Assembly: GCA_029259745.1 (NCBI GenBank)
Contig: JAJDEO010000033.1
Coordinates: forward strand, 1 to 62,765
From: Planctomycetota bacterium
Lineage (GTDB): Bacteria; Planctomycetota; B15-G4
Direction of reading: 5' to 3'
Length of the DNA stretch: 62,765 bases
Shown here: positions 60,229 through 62,765 of the stretch, one piece after another
Numbering within the stretch: position 1 is the first letter of the stretch
How the letters are laid out: every line of letters starts with the position of its first letter
Program-made: the position numbers and the translations under genes
The notes under the pieces: generated by a model
The model's input: the letters and a program-made list of their open reading frames with translations, nothing else
The model's database searches: none
What the model was told of the DNA's origin: nothing

Positions 60229-61527
60229 ATGAGTCGTTCAAGAATCTTGGCCGTTCTGGTCTTCGGCGCCGCGGCGTCGATCGCAACGCCCCCGGCGCTG
60301 GCCCATGCCGAAGACGATGCCCCGCACGCCGCCGTCGATCCCGACACCCGCACACGCGCGCGTCTGTTGCACCTCGTCGGCGAGGGTGTGGTGCGCGGCA
60401 CGTCACGGTTCGTGGGCGATCACTGGGAGATCGAACGCGGAAACGGATGGACGGCGCTGCCCACCGGTGCGGTCGCCGAGGCCAAGCTCGAGAAGGACGT
60501 GCTGAAGGAGGCGCGTTCGCAGCTCGCCGACGTTCGGCGAGCGGGCCCGGACGAGAAGGTCGAGGTCGCGCGCTGGCTGGCGCGCGAGGGTCTTCTGAAG
60601 GAGTCGTTCGACGAGATCGAAGAGCTGCTCGCCGCGCACCCCGACCACGACGGAACGCTCGCGTTGCTGCGCGACCTCGCGCCGACGATCGGGATGCCCA
60701 AGTCCGTTCCGCTCGCGCAGGACGTGTCCGCGGCGATCGAACCACTGCTCAGCTACGCGGCCAACGCGCCGATGTCATTGCGCGAGATGGCTGTCGTCCA
60801 ACTCGAGGACATCGAGGACCGCGAAGAACTACACGCCGCCCTTCGTCGCGATCTCCGTCACGAGAACGGCGCGCGGCGTCAGCTCGCGCTGATCGGCCTA
60901 CGTCGTCTCTTCCCCACGCAGCTCGACGAAGACCTCGGTCACGACCTCCTGCACCGCGCGCTCTACGACCGCTACGAAGACGTCCGCCGGCACGCGAGCT
61001 TGAATCTCGGTGCGACGCACGAGCTCGGGCTCGAGCTCAACGTCGTCCAGGCGCTCGCGAGCCCCAACGCCGCCGTGCGCGTCCACGCCGTGCAGGCGCT
61101 CGGGGCGATGAAGGCCAGCTCGCCAGCTGCGGTCGGCGCGCTCGTCTCGAACCTCACGACAGCAGCGGCACGCGGCGACGGTTGGTCGGGCCCGCGCGCC
61201 TTCGCGTTCTTCGGCACGCAGCGCGCGTTCGTGCAGGGCTTCGAAGCCGAGGTCGCCCAGAACGCCGTGATCGCGGATCCGCTCGTCGGCACGGTCCAGG
61301 AAGGCGCCACGATCGACGTGCGCGTGCTCGGCGTCTCCTCACGCTCGCCCTACGCAGCGAGCGCTGAACGCGGCGCGACGGTGGCGGCGCTCGAGTCGAT
61401 CACGGGAGCCTCGCCCGGCACGTCGGCCAAGGCCTGGTCACGCTGGTGGAAGGACAACGAAGCCGATTGGCTCGCCAGTCACGCAGCGCCGGCAACGAGT
61501 ACGGCAAGCACCTCGCCGTACCGCTGA
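60229..61527 (+). CDS. Secreted HEAT-repeat-like protein
   Basis: The 432-residue protein starts at an ATG with GAGGAG upstream. A signal peptide (LAVLVFGAAASIATPPALAHA) is followed by a ~140-residue region (VGEGVVRGTSRFVGDHWEIE) and then HEAT/armadillo-like helical repeats (LREMAVVQLEDIEDREELHA, RRQLALIGLRRLFPTQLDED, DVRRHASLNLGATHELGLEL, AVRVHAVQALGAMKASSPAA). The C-terminus has a small domain with a Trp-rich end (AKAWSRWWKDNEADWLASH). It is probably a periplasmic scaffold; partner unknown. Confidence 0.82.
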   Translation: MSRSRILAVLVFGAAASIATPPALAHAEDDAPHAAVDPDTRTRARLLHLVGEGVVRGTSRFVGDHWEIERGNGWTALPTGAVAEAKLEKDVLKEARSQLADVRRAGPDEKVEVARWLAREGLLKESFDEIEELLAAHPDHDGTLALLRDLAPTIGMPKSVPLAQDVSAAIEPLLSYAANAPMSLREMAVVQLEDIEDREELHAALRRDLRHENGARRQLALIGLRRLFPTQLDEDLGHDLLHRALYDRYEDVRRHASLNLGATHELGLELNVVQALASPNAAVRVHAVQALGAMKASSPAAVGALVSNLTTAAARGDGWSGPRAFAFFGTQRAFVQGFEAEVAQNAVIADPLVGTVQEGATIDVRVLGVSSRSPYAASAERGATVAALESITGASPGTSAKAWSRWWKDNEADWLASHAAPATSTASTSPYR

Positions 61528-61541
61528 CCGAGGGGCGCGCC

Positions 61542-61937
61542 TCAGCGACGGCGATCCGTCTCGCGCTGCCAACCGTTGGTATCGCGACGGAAGCGCTCGC
61601 GCCAATCAAACTCGACGTTCGGGTCGGCGAGGATGCGCTTGGCAAGCTTGTCGCGCTCAAGCGGCGAGCCACGGTCACCGAACCACACGCGACCTGACTT
61701 GCAGCGTGCGCGCTCGCTGTCGAGCACGAACTCGAACCGCACTGGCTCGGTGGACTGATCGTCGATCAGGAAGACGACGCCGGCGCCCTCTGCGCGGTCG
61801 TGGCCGAGCCGCTCGAACCACAGAGTCAGACCGTCCGTCGCGCGGCGCGAAGGCCCGACGCCAGCGAGCAGTTCGCAGAGCAGCGCGTCGACCGCCTCGT
61901 CGAGCGTCGGCGAGCCGTGCACGATGCAGCGGATCAT
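61542..61937 (-). CDS. Hypothetical protein
   Basis: The 131-residue protein starts at an ATG at 61937; the frame extends to 62018 but that part looks untranslated. It is soluble with strand and helix patches (GAGVVFLIDDQSTEPVRFEF, LDSERARCKSGRVWFGDRGS, DKLAKRILADPNVEFDWRER). No signal peptide, membrane helix or known family is seen. It is convergent with the HEAT-repeat gene, 14 bp apart. Confidence 0.65.
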   Translation of the reverse strand: MIRCIVHGSPTLDEAVDALLCELLAGVGPSRRATDGLTLWFERLGHDRAEGAGVVFLIDDQSTEPVRFEFVLDSERARCKSGRVWFGDRGSPLERDKLAKRILADPNVEFDWRERFRRDTNGWQRETDRRR

Positions 61938-62047
61938 GGCGCTTTCGGCGCTCGCGATGGGCACACACGCTCCTCTCAACGATCCTGCACGCGTGGGATC
62001 TCGTCCGGTGCAAGCCAAGCCCGGGGATAGCGACTCAACCGCGTGCG

Positions 62048-62089
62048 GCGCTGATCGAGTTGCTCCGGGCGCTGATCGAGTTGCTCCGA
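62048..62089 (+). repeat. 21-bp tandem duplication
   Basis: GCGCTGATCGAGTTGCTCCG followed by one variable base is repeated twice head to tail (62048-62068 and 62069-62089), differing only in the last base. It is a recent local duplication with no clear role. Confidence 0.85.
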
Positions 62090-62408
62090 ACGATCGCGCT
62101 CGAGCCTACCAGCCTCGTTGGCGACAGGCCACGAATCGAGAAGCTGTCGGCACCCCGTCGATCTGCGGCGATCGGCGGCAGCGGTTTCACGCCGCCGTCA
62201 CCGCTACCAGTCCTGCGTGAACCGACGACAGCGGAAGGGCGCACGCGGCACGCCGGTCGTCTCCCATACGCCGCGTTCCGCCTGAGCTCCACTCCGCGCG
62301 GCTGTCCGAGCAACAAAGGCCGCGTCAGAGCGACCACGAAAGGGCAGCCCCAAAACCGCTCACCAACTCAGCAAGCACAGCAAAGCCACCTGCAAAGCCC
62401 GTCACGAT

Positions 62409-62765
62409 CTCACCGCCAACCGTCCCCGAGGATCAACGATCCCGCGCGCCCTCCGGGTCACGTCGACCGAACCTCCGGCGCGAGCACCATTCGCCCCTCG
62501 CCCCCCGTCCGGTCGTGCTCACCAAACGCCCGGCAGCCCCCGAGCCGTCGTCGGGTGACGGGGACGTCGGCAGCGACTTCACGGCGCTCTCACCGCCAAC
62601 CGTCCCCGAGGATCATCGATTCCACGTGCCCTCCAGCACGCCGCGACCGAACCTTCGTCCCGAGCACCTCTCGCCCTCTCCCCCCGTCCGGTCGTGCTCA
62701 CCAAACGCCCGGCAGCCCCCGAGCCGTCGGCGGGGGGCGGGGGCGACGGGCGCGGCGAGACGGCG
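62409..62765 (+). repeat. Two-copy direct repeat with period of about 180 bp
   Basis: Two copies begin at 62409 and 62589. Each has a 27-bp identical block (starting CTCACCGCCAACCGTCC) and, about 95 bp later, a ~48-bp identical block containing GTGCTCACCAAACGCC. The middle part is diverged, and one indel shifts the period from 180 to 179. This is not compatible with a coding repeat. More copies may lie beyond the window. Confidence 0.8.

Larger units (their letters stand above)
61938..62765. other. Non-coding end of window
   Basis: More than 800 bp without a convincing gene on either strand. It contains a 21-bp tandem duplication and a two-copy ~180-bp repeat (separate entries). The open frame on the minus strand at 62035-62337 has low-complexity repeats (RSNSISA) and is not supported as a gene. 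Confidence 0.5.

Noticed and set aside
62035..62337. Minus-strand open frame with RSNSISA repeats as a small gene
   Set aside because: Low-complexity product explained by a 21-bp duplication; no ribosome-binding site or protein-like composition.
62409..62765. CRISPR array
   Set aside because: Only two copies, a unit of about 180 bp and two conserved blocks per unit; no 23-47 bp repeat with regular spacers and no cas genes.

Overview
The window is GC-rich bacterial chromosome with strongly GC-ending codons and dense gene packing. Neighbouring genes very often share a 4-base ATGA or GTGA start/stop overlap. The gene families point to a Planctomycetota-like bacterium: an ECF sigma factor next to a Ser/Thr kinase with a C-terminal FGE-like domain, several sulfatase-fold lipoproteins, FG-GAP/VCBS and NHL propeller proteins, a GT9 enzyme with a Cys-rich N-terminus, and a NYN/OST-HTH protein. 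That placement is inference; no rRNA or tRNA gene is present to confirm it.

Region 1 (1-9187) holds mostly small independent genes: a partial HExxH secreted protein, an NHL propeller, small hypotheticals, an esterase lipoprotein, a DUF6940-like protein, a methyltransferase and two VOC (glyoxalase-fold) proteins. Region 2 (about 9068-10830) is the most unusual stretch: the relic of an integron. It has an integron-integrase pseudogene (frameshift, premature stop, catalytic Tyr lost), a DUF5946-type cassette pseudogene bounded by GTTGGGC/GCCCAAC core-like heptamers, and an intact lower-GC GNAT gene. All three lie on the minus strand.

Region 3 (10845-21414) has housekeeping and transport genes: pgi, an RND permease, a lone receiver-domain protein, delta-1-pyrroline-5-carboxylate dehydrogenase, an orphan substrate-binding lipoprotein, an AlkA-type glycosylase and a polyprenol-phosphate mannosyltransferase-type GT2. 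Region 4 (21766-27817) is a tightly coupled envelope-glycan operon: GT-C membrane glycosyltransferase, GT9, GT2, a sulfatase-fold lipoprotein, and a paralogue of it that has lost the catalytic residues. Region 5 (27946-39049) has a YkgJ-type protein, a 14-repeat FG-GAP protein, two large membrane proteins, a CoA-binding protein coupled to an alcohol dehydrogenase, and a second enzyme/dead-paralogue pair (two amidohydrolases).

Region 6 (39262-45108) contains a NYN protein and then a likely operon of ECF sigma factor, kinase, unknown protein and animal-type haem peroxidase. Region 7 (45161-62765) has a DUF4097-type repeat lipoprotein, a three-BON protein, a coupled ECF sigma/anti-sigma pair, SDR plus sulfatase/TPR, an ArsC-like reductase, translationally coupled hisS-hutH, an ABC-F ATPase, a third active-type sulfatase-fold lipoprotein, YceH, a HEAT-repeat protein, a small hypothetical, and a non-coding end with a two-copy repeat of about 180 bp.

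The best candidates for something undescribed are the decayed co-oriented integron, the two coupled pairs of enzyme plus dead paralogue, and the sigma-kinase-peroxidase operon with an apparent ATC start.
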